From assembly GCA_015232555.1 (NCBI GenBank), contig JADFZJ010000012.1, positions 1 through 64,000 on the forward strand: a stretch of DNA of 64,000 bases, given 5' to 3'. Source of the DNA: Desulfamplus sp. GTDB lineage: Bacteria > Desulfobacterota > Desulfobacteria > Desulfobacterales > Desulfobacteraceae. Both the position numbers and the translations under genes were made by a program. How positions within the stretch are numbered: the stretch's first letter is position 1; each line of letters opens with the position of its first letter. The notes beneath the pieces are model-generated. The model saw nothing but the letters and a program-made list of their open reading frames with translations. It was not told where the DNA came from and searched no databases. Below are positions 31,955-41,062 of the stretch, one piece after another.

Positions 31955-33103
31955 TCAGTTTCCTGTCAGTTGAAGAACGGTACATCCCCATTTACCGCTT
32001 TTTGCCATTCGTTCCCTTTTTATGAATCCTGTCAAATCAACATCAACGCCATTAAATTTAGCCGAGGCATCAACTCTGAACAGATCGCTTGAATATCTGA
32101 CTATCCTTTCAAACTTCTGTGCATCTTTTGGGGAAAGAGAGATAACCTTTTTATACCAGCCGCTATCAAGAGAATTTGTAAAGCTCTCTCCATTTTGATC
32201 TTTTTCCATTCTGAAATTGACAAGCTCAGATGCCTGATCCTCCATACCAGAAGGCAGCATTGCGGCAAGCACGGTAAGATCAGCAGTATTGATGTTGATT
32301 GTGCCTGAATATGTAAATTTTGAACCCTCTTTTTTACTCGAATCTATTCCGTAAACTGTAAAAATTATAGCTGGGTCTAAAAGTTGAGGCACAGACTCTG
32401 AATTGCTATTCATATCTGTCAGAGTTGAAGGCATGGCTGTCAGGTTTTGTGGAACGCCCTTGATCATAAAAAGTTCTTCTACGCTATTGAGCTGACCATT
32501 GCTACACACAACAGGCGGATCAAGTTCTTCATAGTAATCAGATTCTGCACCAGACAGACCGCTTATGGCATTATCGTCACCAGAATCAAGCCAGTCCTTG
32601 ATAGAGTTGATTATTTCAGCAGGATCACTCATATCAACAGATTTATCGCTTGAAATAACAAGATTCAAAAATCGTTCCCACAATGCACTCTGATCATCAT
32701 TAATCATATTCCCCGGAAACTGTGCTAAAAGAGCATTTACCTGAATTTTTCCAAGCTCGTCTGTAATTACGACATCAAGAGAACCCTGCTCGTGATCAAA
32801 TCCTAAAAGATCAACAGCAGATGCCAAAATTTCAGGATCAGCCCACACCTCCTGCAGAGAGTCAATCTCATTTTGCTGGGCATCACGAGTCAAAATAAAC
32901 ATAGCAAGCTCTATGCCTGATCTTGCCATCTGTTCTGCCTGAAAACTATCTGCCATCTTTCGTTCCATCTCTGCAGAATCTCCAGATGCTCGGACAAGCT
33001 CAAGTGCAGCAATCATAAGTACAGATATCAGGGCAAGAGTAACAAGAAGTGCTATCCCTTTATGATTTATATATATAATGTTTCTATATTCAATTTTTAT
33101 CAT
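31955..33103 (-). CDS. gspK: type II secretion system minor pseudopilin K
   Basis: GspK caps the pseudopilus tip with GspI and GspJ. The N-terminus has a Gly-containing leader and a hydrophobic helix, KGIALLVTLALISVLMIAAL, at about 15-34. The large globular insert domain is typical, as is the helix-hairpin-helix-like motif NINTADLTVLAAMLP near 290-304. Length 382 aa fits. It lies 3 bp before gspL and 9 bp after gspJ. Confidence 0.9.
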   Translation of the reverse strand: MIKIEYRNIIYINHKGIALLVTLALISVLMIAALELVRASGDSAEMERKMADSFQAEQMARSGIELAMFILTRDAQQNEIDSLQEVWADPEILASAVDLLGFDHEQGSLDVVITDELGKIQVNALLAQFPGNMINDDQSALWERFLNLVISSDKSVDMSDPAEIINSIKDWLDSGDDNAISGLSGAESDYYEELDPPVVCSNGQLNSVEELFMIKGVPQNLTAMPSTLTDMNSNSESVPQLLDPAIIFTVYGIDSSKKEGSKFTYSGTININTADLTVLAAMLPSGMEDQASELVNFRMEKDQNGESFTNSLDSGWYKKVISLSPKDAQKFERIVRYSSDLFRVDASAKFNGVDVDLTGFIKRERMAKSGKWGCTVLQLTGN

Positions 33104-33112
33104 AGTCGATTC

Positions 33113-33898
33113 TTACCGCAAAGGGTGTCTGAAGAGTGGCATTGAGATAGAGGTTGAAAATGTGTGGACAGAATCCATTATCTGAAAATCTATCTCAATA
33201 GTGATTGCAACAGGCGTGCCGTAGCTGTATGTGTCTGATTCTGAATTCCACTCTAAATGTTCATCTCCCTCAATATCGAGATATGTTACTTTGAACCTGC
33301 TTATATTTTTGCATATCACAGGATCGCACTCTGTCCCCTCAGTATCATCAAATCTGTTAAGAGTGTCAGACCTGCAAAGATCAACTCCCTGCTCCTCATT
33401 TGGACGAGCATAATACACAATTCTTGCAACTCCAGAATTTTTAAATGAAATATGAGCAAGCGAGGCAAATCTGATCCTTGAAAAACCAATCCTATCTTCT
33501 GTAGTTTCATCGCCTATAAACCTGAATTTATCAATATCGCTCTCAATTGATGAACTTAAAGTTGACGAATCAGAGATTGTAGATGATGAGCCTGTAATTG
33601 GGGAAGTTGAACGCTGCTTTGAATATTCAGGCGGTAGAGATATCCGCAAAGCCAGAAAATCTCTAAATATGATATTAGTAATAGAGGTGCTCACCTCTGA
33701 TGCGGCAATTTCAGCTTTTATAATCTTTGAAGATACCAGAAATGCCCGAAATGACGAAAATATAGTCAGCATAATAATTCCGAAAATCATCACTGCAACA
33801 AGAATTTCAAGAAGGGTAAATGCTGAATGATTTTTACTTATGCTGAGTTTACCTATTTTGAATAAATCTCCAAGATGAGATTTTAAAAGATAATTCAT
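33113..33898 (-). CDS. gspJ: type II secretion system minor pseudopilin J
   Basis: This minor pseudopilin has the prepilin cleavage/methylation segment AFTLLEILVAVMIFGIIML at about 27-45. The residue before the mature Phe is Ala, where pseudopilins usually have Gly. The leader is unusually long (about 27 residues) and its first 50 nt overlap the end of gspI. A Ser-rich loop (about 108-125) looks like an insert. Length 261 aa is within range. Confidence 0.87.
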   Translation of the reverse strand: MNYLLKSHLGDLFKIGKLSISKNHSAFTLLEILVAVMIFGIIMLTIFSSFRAFLVSSKIIKAEIAASEVSTSITNIIFRDFLALRISLPPEYSKQRSTSPITGSSSTISDSSTLSSSIESDIDKFRFIGDETTEDRIGFSRIRFASLAHISFKNSGVARIVYYARPNEEQGVDLCRSDTLNRFDDTEGTECDPVICKNISRFKVTYLDIEGDEHLEWNSESDTYSYGTPVAITIEIDFQIMDSVHTFSTSISMPLFRHPLR

Positions 33899-34283
33899 CT
33901 TTGTATGAAATTTGAATGGTTATATTTTTTAACTGCTGGAGTTCGCTTTTTGCAATAACTTCTTCTGGAATCTGAGAACCTGAAATATCAAAACTGCTGA
34001 TTAAACATTCCCATTTATAACCAGAAAACTGATCACCAAAATCTCCTGAAATCTGATTTGCCGATAGTTCGTTTGACATTGATGGATCATTTAAAATCTG
34101 TTCTATATCAGCCATTTTTTTGCGGGCAAGATGTGATGCTGTAGAGTAAAACTCTCCTGAAACAGATAGGCGGAGAGTAGATGATTGAATTTGAAAAACA
34201 GCTACAAGGACAAGAGCTAAAATAGATATACTCACCATCATTTCAAGCAGAGTAAAACCTTGATTTGAATATAACTGCTTCAT
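33849..34283 (-). CDS. gspI: type II secretion system minor pseudopilin I
   Basis: This is a short minor pseudopilin of 144 aa. It has a class III prepilin leader of nine residues and the cleavage site QG/FTLLEMMVSISILALVLVA. The Glu at mature position 5 is present. Its 3' end overlaps gspJ by 50 nt and its start is 6 bp from the gspH stop, so the order is fixed as G-H-I-J-K. Confidence 0.88.
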   Translation of the reverse strand: MKQLYSNQGFTLLEMMVSISILALVLVAVFQIQSSTLRLSVSGEFYSTASHLARKKMADIEQILNDPSMSNELSANQISGDFGDQFSGYKWECLISSFDISGSQIPEEVIAKSELQQLKNITIQISYKDELSFKISSWRFIQNR

Positions 34284-34289
34284 GGCTCT

Positions 34290-34868
34290 TTAACTGCATC
34301 TGTCAAAAGAGATGTATTCTATTTTTATCTCTGCATCAGATAGAAAAGGCTCAATGACAACAGTCAAAGAATTTCCTGTTCCCCGCTCTTTAAGGTGAAT
34401 AAGTGTCATGTCACAGTAGCCTTTCTTGCTGAATCGAATAAGATACTCCTCTTGGGATTTCTGGTCAGGCAGTCCGTAAATTTCAACGCCTGTAATATAG
34501 AAAGGCTCTGGAAGGGAAGTTGCATCATGTTTTTCCTTCTCTGTGCTCTCCATCTGTTTTAACTTGGTTTGACTCGCCATTTCAGGCAATCTATTCTCAG
34601 AAGTTACCCACATCAGAGATTTAGCAGCATCAAGATGAAGAATATAATCTCTACTATCAGCAATAGACTTTTTTTTAAGCTCTTTTATTGTATTGAGCAA
34701 AATATTAAGCTGTCTTTGGTTGTCATCAACAAAATTTAATGCCCTAAACTTTGGCAGAGTAATAAAAAGAACAGTCCCCATTACAGCGAGCACAACAATT
34801 AGTTCAATAAGCGTGAAGCCTAACTCTTTTGATTTATTCAATTTCCCAACTTTTAATATCAGCATCAT
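34290..34868 (-). CDS. gspH: type II secretion system minor pseudopilin H
   Basis: This pseudopilin has about 192 aa with the cleavage site [20 protein letters not shown]. The start is placed at ATG 34868 because aaggag with a 6-nt gap precedes it; a longer frame to 34922 has no such site. The coding region overlaps the gspG end by 35 nt. The C-terminal globular part is poorly conserved in the family, so it is placed partly by order. Confidence 0.85.
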   Translation of the reverse strand: MMLILKVGKLNKSKELGFTLIELIVVLAVMGTVLFITLPKFRALNFVDDNQRQLNILLNTIKELKKKSIADSRDYILHLDAAKSLMWVTSENRLPEMASQTKLKQMESTEKEKHDATSLPEPFYITGVEIYGLPDQKSQEEYLIRFSKKGYCDMTLIHLKERGTGNSLTVVIEPFLSDAEIKIEYISFDRCS

Positions 34869-35268
34869 TATCCTCTCCTTCTGGAGCACCATCAGCACCG
34901 TAGGAGATAATATCATACTCATTATGAACTCCTGGACTTAAATAGATATACTCTCTATTCCAAGGGTCTTTAGGAATATTCTCTCTATCAAGATAGCCAC
35001 CTTTGTGCCATTTGCGGGGCAGAGGTTCAGTTGTTGGCTCTTCAATCAACGCACGCAAACCCTGTTCTGTAGTCGGATAGTTGCCGTTATCAAGACGGTA
35101 GAGCTTAAGTCCAGTTTCAATTGCTGCAATATCAACCTTTGCCTTTACAATTCGGGCTTCATCTGTTCTTCCCATCAACTTTGGAACAATCAGACTTGCT
35201 AAAATTCCGAGAATAACCACCACGACCATAAGTTCTATTAATGTAAATCCCTTATTATTCTTTTTCAA
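34834..35268 (-). CDS. gspG: type II secretion system major pseudopilin G
   Basis: This is the main pseudopilus subunit. The short leader MKKNNKG precedes the mature [19 protein letters not shown]. The calcium-binding/C-terminal block with [15 protein letters not shown] and YGADG is diagnostic. Length 144 aa is normal. It heads the operon gspG-H-I-J-K-L-M-N. gspC, D, E and F are not in this window. The promoter must lie in 35269-35460. Confidence 0.97.
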   Translation of the reverse strand: MKKNNKGFTLIELMVVVVILGILASLIVPKLMGRTDEARIVKAKVDIAAIETGLKLYRLDNGNYPTTEQGLRALIEEPTTEPLPRKWHKGGYLDRENIPKDPWNREYIYLSPGVHNEYDIISYGADGAPEGEDNDADIKSWEIE

Positions 35269-35460
35269 ACTGCTATTATTTCAACCCCCATTAACTCTCT
35301 AAATTCTAATTTAGTTTACCCACTTTAAATCTTTACTTTTAAAATATCTGCAACTGCACTATTTGTTTTATTTATCCTAAGATTTTAAAGGTATCATCAT
35401 TATCACAGCCATTAACTAAACTCAATTTCATTATTTCATAAAAATGCGAAAGATACCAAC
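35269..35460. other. AT-rich spacer upstream of gspG
   Basis: The sequence between gspG and the glycerol-kinase remnant is AT-rich and presumably carries the gsp promoter. No clear -35/-10 pair or hairpin was seen. Confidence 0.4.
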
Positions 35461-35589
35461 GATTTGAAAGTCCACTGGTCTGTACATTCAACATGGAAGC
35501 CTGACATGGATGACAAAATAAGAACAAAAGGTTATGCAGGATGGAAAAAAGCTGTGCAAAAAACTCTTAACTGGGTAGATTCATATTGA
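35461..35589 (+). pseudogene. 3' remnant of a glycerol kinase gene
   Basis: One frame ends in TGA and encodes 42 residues containing YAGWKKAVQKTLNW preceded by TWKPDMDD. This is the characteristic C-terminal end of FGGY glycerol kinases. Nothing of the remaining roughly 450 residues is present upstream. It is therefore a gene scar, left by deletion or rearrangement next to the gsp operon. Confidence 0.75.
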
Positions 35590-35673
35590 CCAGTCAAGCA
35601 ACTTTGTTTATTATTTTTTTCTGACAAATATAACAATGCACTACCTAACCTAACAACAGGATAAAATAACATA

Positions 35674-35847
35674 ATGAACAGTTTTTATATATTTATTGTA
35701 AGGCTAATTCTTGGAATCGTGTTTGGCGTATTGCTTACAAGAATTTTCAGACCTGAATGGTCAATGTTACATGGGCTTGTTATGGGTTTACTGCTTGTAG
35801 CTGTATCATACCTTATGCAGCTATTCAGAAACAGAAAGACAAGGTAA
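35674..35847 (+). CDS. small membrane protein
   Basis: This 57-aa ORF starts at ATG 35674 and ends TAA 35847. It encodes two hydrophobic helices, FIVRLILGIVFGVLL and LVMGLLLVAVSYLMQL, joined by RIFRPEWS, with a basic tail RNRKTR. The composition is clearly protein-like and the gene sits 36 bp before selB on the same strand. No function is recognised. Confidence 0.6.
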   Translation: MNSFYIFIVRLILGIVFGVLLTRIFRPEWSMLHGLVMGLLLVAVSYLMQLFRNRKTR

Positions 35848-35883
35848 GATAAAATTGAGAGACCTCAAAGGAGCTAACGATCG

Positions 35884-37809
35884 TTGAAACAGATCATTCT
35901 TGGAACTGCCGGACACATTGACCATGGAAAGACCAGCCTCATCAGGGCATTAACCGGAATAGAGACAGACAGGCTCAAGGAGGAGAAAGAGCGTGGAATA
36001 ACCATAGAACTTGGATTTGCTTCCATTACTCTATCAGACGGCAATGTGGTGGGAATTGTTGATGTGCCCGGACACGAAAAGTTTGTTAAAAATATGGTTG
36101 CAGGTGCAAGTGGTATTGATCTTGTTGCAATGACCATTGCTGCTGATGAAGGTGTGATGCCTCAGACCCGTGAACACATGGAGATATGTTCACTTATGGG
36201 CATAAAATATGGATTCGTTGCCATGACAAAAATTGATTTGGTTGATGAAGAGCTTATGGAGCTTGCAATAGAAGATATCAAAGGATTTACTAAGGGGACA
36301 TTTCTTGAAAATGCTCCGATTGTTCCTCTCTCTTCAACCACTGGAGAGGGGCTTGACCTTTTCAGAATTACACTTGATAAAATATGCAACGATATACCTG
36401 AACGCCCATTTTCTCCAATATTCAGGCTGCCGGTTGACAGAGTCTTCTCCATGAAGGGATTTGGTACAGTAATTACAGGGACTTTAGCGTCTGGCAAGGT
36501 GAATATTGGTGAAAATATAATGGTCTTTCCGTCTCTTATTACCTCAAAGGTGCGCGGCATTCAGGTTCATGGGCAGAGCGTAGAATCAGTATCTGCAGGT
36601 ACCAGAACTGCAATTAACTTTCAGGGTTTAGATAAGGATATGGTAAATCGCGGAGATATTCTCTCCACACCAGACACTTTAAGACCCAGCTACATGGTTG
36701 ATGCCTATCTTCACTATCTTACAAGTAATGTAAAATCTGCAAAAGCACGCACAAGAGTTCGTTTTCATTCAGGAACCAGCGAAATTATGGGAAATGTTAT
36801 CCTGTTGGACAGAGAGGAGCTGATGCCGGGTGATACTGCTCCAGTTCAGATAAGACTTGAAACTCCTGTCTGCTGCATGAACGGCGACAGATTTGTTATC
36901 AGAAGCTACTCTCCTGTTAAAACAATTGGCGGAGGACATATTCTTAACCCTGCCCCAAAAAAACACAGACTTTTTAATCAAGAGATCATTCAAGGACTCA
37001 ACGCTCTTGTTGAAAATAACCCTGAACAGAGTATCTCATTTTTTATAAATCAGGGCGGAGCTACTGGTGTCTTATTTGATGATCTTCGCATAATGACAAG
37101 TATTGCAGACAAAAAACTTGAATCTTTTCTTCAGAAGATGCTTGCAGCACGTCAAATTATTCAGACAGACAAGGACAAACGAATTTTTGTTCACGGTGAT
37201 GTTGTTGATAAGCTATCTAAGGATATTGTTGTAAAACTTCAACAGTACCATCAGGAAAATCCTTTAAAAGAGAGCATGTCAAAAGAGGAGCTTAAATCTA
37301 AATTCAGAGCGTTTAGAGATAAAGATTCTAAACTCTTTCCTCTCGTAGTGGCAAGGCTTGTAAAAGAGGCAACCATTGTGCAGGAGGCAAACAGTATAAG
37401 ACTCTCTACACACAAAGTTGCACTTAAAGTTGATCTTCAGGCTGTAAAAGAGAAAATTTTCAATATATATGAAAAGAGTGGTCTTACACCTCCGTTTTTC
37501 AGGGATGTATGTAATGAACTTTCGGTTGACCCCAAAATAGGCAGAGATGTTCTACAGATGCTTATTGATGAAAAAAGAGTTATAAAAACTAAAGATGACC
37601 TCTATTTTAATTTCAAAGCAATTACTGATTTAGAAAAGCAGCTTGTTGAGTTTTTGAACAAATCTGGTGAAATTACAACACCACAATTTAAGGACATGAC
37701 AGGAATCTCCAGAAAATATGTCATTCCTATTATTGAATATTTTGACTCTATAAATTTAACTATAAGAGTTGGAGATACCCGGCAGTTAAGAAAAAAACAG
37801 ATAAACTGA
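35884..37809 (+). CDS. selB: selenocysteine-specific translation elongation factor SelB
   Basis: SelB delivers Sec-tRNA to UGA codons that carry a SECIS hairpin. The G domain has [10 protein letters not shown] (9-18), DVPGHEKF (60-67) and TKID. EF-Tu-like domains II and III follow, then four winged-helix modules (about 370-641) that bind the SECIS RNA. Length 641 aa is typical. The start is TTG 35884 with aaaggag 10 nt upstream. Its presence implies a selenoprotein-making host. selA, selD and tRNA-Sec are not in the window. Confidence 0.96.
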   Translation: MKQIILGTAGHIDHGKTSLIRALTGIETDRLKEEKERGITIELGFASITLSDGNVVGIVDVPGHEKFVKNMVAGASGIDLVAMTIAADEGVMPQTREHMEICSLMGIKYGFVAMTKIDLVDEELMELAIEDIKGFTKGTFLENAPIVPLSSTTGEGLDLFRITLDKICNDIPERPFSPIFRLPVDRVFSMKGFGTVITGTLASGKVNIGENIMVFPSLITSKVRGIQVHGQSVESVSAGTRTAINFQGLDKDMVNRGDILSTPDTLRPSYMVDAYLHYLTSNVKSAKARTRVRFHSGTSEIMGNVILLDREELMPGDTAPVQIRLETPVCCMNGDRFVIRSYSPVKTIGGGHILNPAPKKHRLFNQEIIQGLNALVENNPEQSISFFINQGGATGVLFDDLRIMTSIADKKLESFLQKMLAARQIIQTDKDKRIFVHGDVVDKLSKDIVVKLQQYHQENPLKESMSKEELKSKFRAFRDKDSKLFPLVVARLVKEATIVQEANSIRLSTHKVALKVDLQAVKEKIFNIYEKSGLTPPFFRDVCNELSVDPKIGRDVLQMLIDEKRVIKTKDDLYFNFKAITDLEKQLVEFLNKSGEITTPQFKDMTGISRKYVIPIIEYFDSINLTIRVGDTRQLRKKQIN

Positions 37810-37946
37810 TTAAAATTTGATAACGTAAACACTCAAAAAAGTATAAATTAATCAGCAAGAGTATAAACTAATCAAAGCCAAGTCAGGAGTCTAACCAGCA
37901 GTAAAACCCATTATTAATTAACAATTTTAAGAGAGGAGAAAAATCA

Positions 37947-38999
37947 GTGAATCAGATATCAAACAAAATCGTTACAATCTGTTATCTCGTTTTGATGGTA
38001 GTTGTCATCGTTATGCTCAACAGCAGCACAGATGACGCAGTAAAGGAGCATGTTTCAGATGATCCGTCTGCACATAAAGAGGCAGTTGAACCAGATTCTC
38101 AAAATGCCAAAATATCATTGCTTAATAAGGTTCTTGAGGCAATAGCTTCAACTGATAACAGACCAGCAGAACCATCAAAAGATAAGAAAGAAAACCCTTT
38201 TGCGGACAAAATGTCTCCAGATGTTGCTATTGCAATGCTTCAACAGGGCAACATCAGATTTGCAAAAGGAGAGTCAACACATCCAAATCTTAATGCAGAA
38301 AGACGCCTTTTGGCAGCTACCGAAAGTCAGACAGCTCATGCTTATGCAACCGTACTTAGCTGCTCAGATTCAAGAGTGCCTGTAGAAGCTATATTTGATG
38401 CAGGAGTTATGGATATTTTTACAGTGCGTGTAGCAGGCAATGTCTGTGATGGTGACGAGATAGGTTCTATTGAATATGGACTTGCTCATGTTAATACACC
38501 TGTTGCTGTTATAGTTGGACATACGCAATGCGGTGCTGTAACTGCTGTTACTCATGCTTTGCAGGGACATAACGGACACGAACTCGAAAGAAACATTCCA
38601 AAACTTATTGATAACATAGAGCCTGCTGTTAAAAAAGCTATAGAACTCAATCCCGATGTTAAAGGTGACGATATAATTCCTTTTGCAATTGAAGCGAATG
38701 TATGGACAGCAATCGAAGAACTGTTTATGCAAAGCCCTGTAACAAGAGATTTTGTTGCAAAAGGTTATGCAAAAGTTGTTGGTGCAATTTATGATATTGG
38801 AACAGGTAATATTACATGGCTTCCAGAAGATAAGACCTTTGAAATTTTAACAAAAGTTGAGGCATCACCAGACAAGGCTGTAATTGAAGCAAAACATTCA
38901 GAAGAAAAAGAGCCAGAAGCAGAAGAAGATAAAGCAACTGAGAAAGAGACAAAGGACGATGCACCTAAAGCAGAAGAGCCTAAGGTTGACAAAGCATAA
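37947..38999 (+). CDS. exported beta-carbonic anhydrase with acidic tail
   Basis: This zinc enzyme interconverts CO2 and bicarbonate. Ligands are visible: Cys139 with the Asp141-Arg143 dyad (CSDSR), then His192 and Cys195 in GHTQCGA. An N-terminal signal or anchor (about 8-25, IVTICYLVLMVVVIVML) suggests a periplasmic or membrane-bound location. An Asp/Lys/Glu-rich linker leads to the domain at about 88. The last 50 residues are a Glu/Lys/Ala-rich low-complexity tail. The start is GTG with gaggag upstream. It is 146 bp before a bicarbonate-class cyclase gene. Confidence 0.93.
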   Translation: MNQISNKIVTICYLVLMVVVIVMLNSSTDDAVKEHVSDDPSAHKEAVEPDSQNAKISLLNKVLEAIASTDNRPAEPSKDKKENPFADKMSPDVAIAMLQQGNIRFAKGESTHPNLNAERRLLAATESQTAHAYATVLSCSDSRVPVEAIFDAGVMDIFTVRVAGNVCDGDEIGSIEYGLAHVNTPVAVIVGHTQCGAVTAVTHALQGHNGHELERNIPKLIDNIEPAVKKAIELNPDVKGDDIIPFAIEANVWTAIEELFMQSPVTRDFVAKGYAKVVGAIYDIGTGNITWLPEDKTFEILTKVEASPDKAVIEAKHSEEKEPEAEEDKATEKETKDDAPKAEEPKVDKA

Positions 39000-39071
39000 A
39001 TAATCAACCAATTGCATTTTGTCTGTTACGATATGTAAGGCATCTAATGTGTTAGATAATTTTATATTAAA

Positions 39072-39110
39072 ATGTATGGATGTAGGATCTTCATGGTTAC
39101 ATCCATACAT
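39072..39110 (+). terminator. 13-bp perfect hairpin between carbonic anhydrase and cyclase
   Basis: atgtatggatgta (39072-39084) and tacatccatacat (39098-39110) are perfectly complementary with a 13-nt loop. No T-run follows on the plus strand; an A-run does. It may be a terminator for the carbonic anhydrase or a leader element for the cyclase. Confidence 0.55.
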
Positions 39111-39145
39111 GAAAAAATAGCCTTTTTAAGGTGGAAGTATTTTCA

Positions 39146-40279
39146 ATGTATAAATTCGATAATAATGGCTTGCCAGAATTTAACTATATTTTTCCAGAAG
39201 AAGATGAACAGGAACATGAGACAAGGTATAGAGATATTTTAGAATCTCTTAATGTAGGTGTTTATCGAATAGCCGCAGATAATAAAAAATTCTTGCAGGC
39301 AAATCCTGCTGCTGCCCACATATTTGGCTATGGCTCTATATATGAGTTTTTACAAACAGCCTTATATGACCACTATAAATATCCTAAGCAGAGTAAAGAG
39401 ATAATTGAATTACTTAAACGAGATGGATACTGTAAAAACTTTGAAGTAGAAATGCTAAAAAAAGATGGCAGCACTATATGGGTCTCTTTCAATATTGCAG
39501 TAAAATATGAAACCAATAGTGATTTAACAACATCATCAGATCACTCTCCTAATAATGCAATAAAAAATCGGAAAATTAAATGGATTGACGGAGTTTTGGA
39601 AGATATTACAGAGAGAAAAGAAGCCATAAAAAGACTTGAGACTTTAAACGTTGCTTATGAACGCTTTGTTCCTCATGAGTTTCTCCATACACTTGGAAAA
39701 AAGAGCATTGAAGATGTCCAATTAAATGACCGTATTGAACAGGACATGTCTATACTTTTTTCAGATATACGACAGTTCTGTACGCTTTCTGAAACTATGA
39801 CATTGGAAGATAACTTTAGATTCATTAATTCATATCTGAGTTATATGGGACCGGCTGTACGTCAGCATCACGGATTTATTGATAAGTTTATAGGAGATTC
39901 TATAATGGCACTCTTTGGAAGGAGTGCTGATGATGCGGTATCAGCCGCTGTTATGATGCTTAGAAATCTTAAAAATTATAATGAAGGACGAAAACGTGCT
40001 GGTTACTCACCCGTCAAGATTGGTATTGGTATTAACACAGGAAACCTTATGCTTGGGACCATTGGTGAGACTCATCGCATGGAGGGAACCGTTATTGGAG
40101 ACGCTGTAAATGTCGCATCTCGCCTTGAAAAATTGACCAAACATTATAAAATTCCGCTTTTAATCAGCGAATACACTTTAAATGCTCTTAAAGACCCTTC
40201 AATATATACAATTAAATTTGTTGATTGTGTTCTTTTTAAGGGAAAATCTCGTCATATATCTGTTTATGAAGTATTGTAA
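39146..40279 (+). CDS. PAS domain - class III adenylate cyclase
   Basis: The gene encodes a soluble cyclase of about 377 aa. A PAS domain (about 27-160) with a PAC end (WIDGVLEDITERKEA) precedes the catalytic domain (about 195-377). Both metal Asp (207 in LFSDIR, 251 in GDSIMALF) are present. So are the adenine-selecting Lys247 and Thr315, and transition-state Asn322/Arg326 (VNVASR). Thr at the position where class IIIa cyclases have Asp places it in class IIIb, the bicarbonate-responsive group. ATG 39146 is chosen over GTG 39131, which lies in the ribosome-binding stretch aaggtgg. The product is probably cAMP. Confidence 0.88.
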   Translation: MYKFDNNGLPEFNYIFPEEDEQEHETRYRDILESLNVGVYRIAADNKKFLQANPAAAHIFGYGSIYEFLQTALYDHYKYPKQSKEIIELLKRDGYCKNFEVEMLKKDGSTIWVSFNIAVKYETNSDLTTSSDHSPNNAIKNRKIKWIDGVLEDITERKEAIKRLETLNVAYERFVPHEFLHTLGKKSIEDVQLNDRIEQDMSILFSDIRQFCTLSETMTLEDNFRFINSYLSYMGPAVRQHHGFIDKFIGDSIMALFGRSADDAVSAAVMMLRNLKNYNEGRKRAGYSPVKIGIGINTGNLMLGTIGETHRMEGTVIGDAVNVASRLEKLTKHYKIPLLISEYTLNALKDPSIYTIKFVDCVLFKGKSRHISVYEVL

Positions 40280-40383
40280 AGAATTTATATGAAAGTTCAT
40301 TTCAATATCTGTATATCCTCTTTTAAAACCAAGCCCTAATATTTAAGTTAAACCAAATTAAAGATACAAAAGGAATTTTTTAT

Positions 40384-40986
40384 ATGAAAAAGAAGCCTTC
40401 ATTGCTTGATATAGAGATTTTTGTTCAGAAAAGAAAAGATGAAAAGGAGCAAGAGTTATCCCATATAGAATCTGGTGCAGATGCTATAATTATTGAAAAC
40501 GGATCATCTAACACTGTTCCAACAAAATCAGACATTGTTTCACCACAATCAAAAGATAATGATGTAGCGACTCAACCGCAAAATCAGTTAGTTGTTGGGG
40601 AGATGCTGACCAGTGTTATTGAAGTAACAGATACGCAAAGGGATGATATCAATAAACTTAAACAGGATATGTTTAAACTCAGAGAGCAGCTTCGTGTATA
40701 TCACTCGTTTTTAAGCAATCAGCAAAAAAAGATTTTAGAGCTTGAAAAGAGTATTTCAGAAAAAATTTTGCCTGAAAGTGATTCTAATAGAGGGATAATA
40801 GATGCCAATTATTCAAAGCTGCTGCTGAAAAATATCGTATGGCTTAAAGAGGAAAAAGATTTTTCGTCCAATGACGTTGCACGGCTTTTTAGAGCAGAAG
40901 GTTTTCAGACTCCCCATCCTCACGAAAATTGGGATGAAAAAGTTATCAACACCCTTTACAATGAAGCAAAAAAAAGTTTTCTTTAA
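40384..40986 (+). CDS. hypothetical coiled-coil protein
   Basis: This 200-aa protein is not recognised. It starts MKKKPSLLDIEIFVQKRKDEKEQ. It has a disordered Ser/Thr/Asn-rich stretch (about 35-70), a coiled coil (about 82-135) and a C-terminal region with WLKEEKDFSSNDVARLF that resembles a short DNA-binding or effector-like helix-turn-helix. It is 104 bp after the cyclase on the same strand, with aaaaggaa before the ATG. A role downstream of the cyclase is only a guess from position. Confidence 0.6.
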   Translation: MKKKPSLLDIEIFVQKRKDEKEQELSHIESGADAIIIENGSSNTVPTKSDIVSPQSKDNDVATQPQNQLVVGEMLTSVIEVTDTQRDDINKLKQDMFKLREQLRVYHSFLSNQQKKILELEKSISEKILPESDSNRGIIDANYSKLLLKNIVWLKEEKDFSSNDVARLFRAEGFQTPHPHENWDEKVINTLYNEAKKSFL

Positions 40987-41025
40987 TTAACGGGTATTTT
41001 TGACTAAACGGATATTGTGACTAAC

Positions 41026-41055
41026 AAGTTGTATAGAAGAAAGTTGTATAGAAGA
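41026..41055 (+). repeat. exact tandem 15-mer
   Basis: aagttgtatagaaga is repeated twice without a gap, ending 7 nt before the ATG of the hydrolase. The duplicated agaag may help as a ribosome-binding site. Confidence 0.9.
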
Positions 41056-41062
41056 GTTCAAA

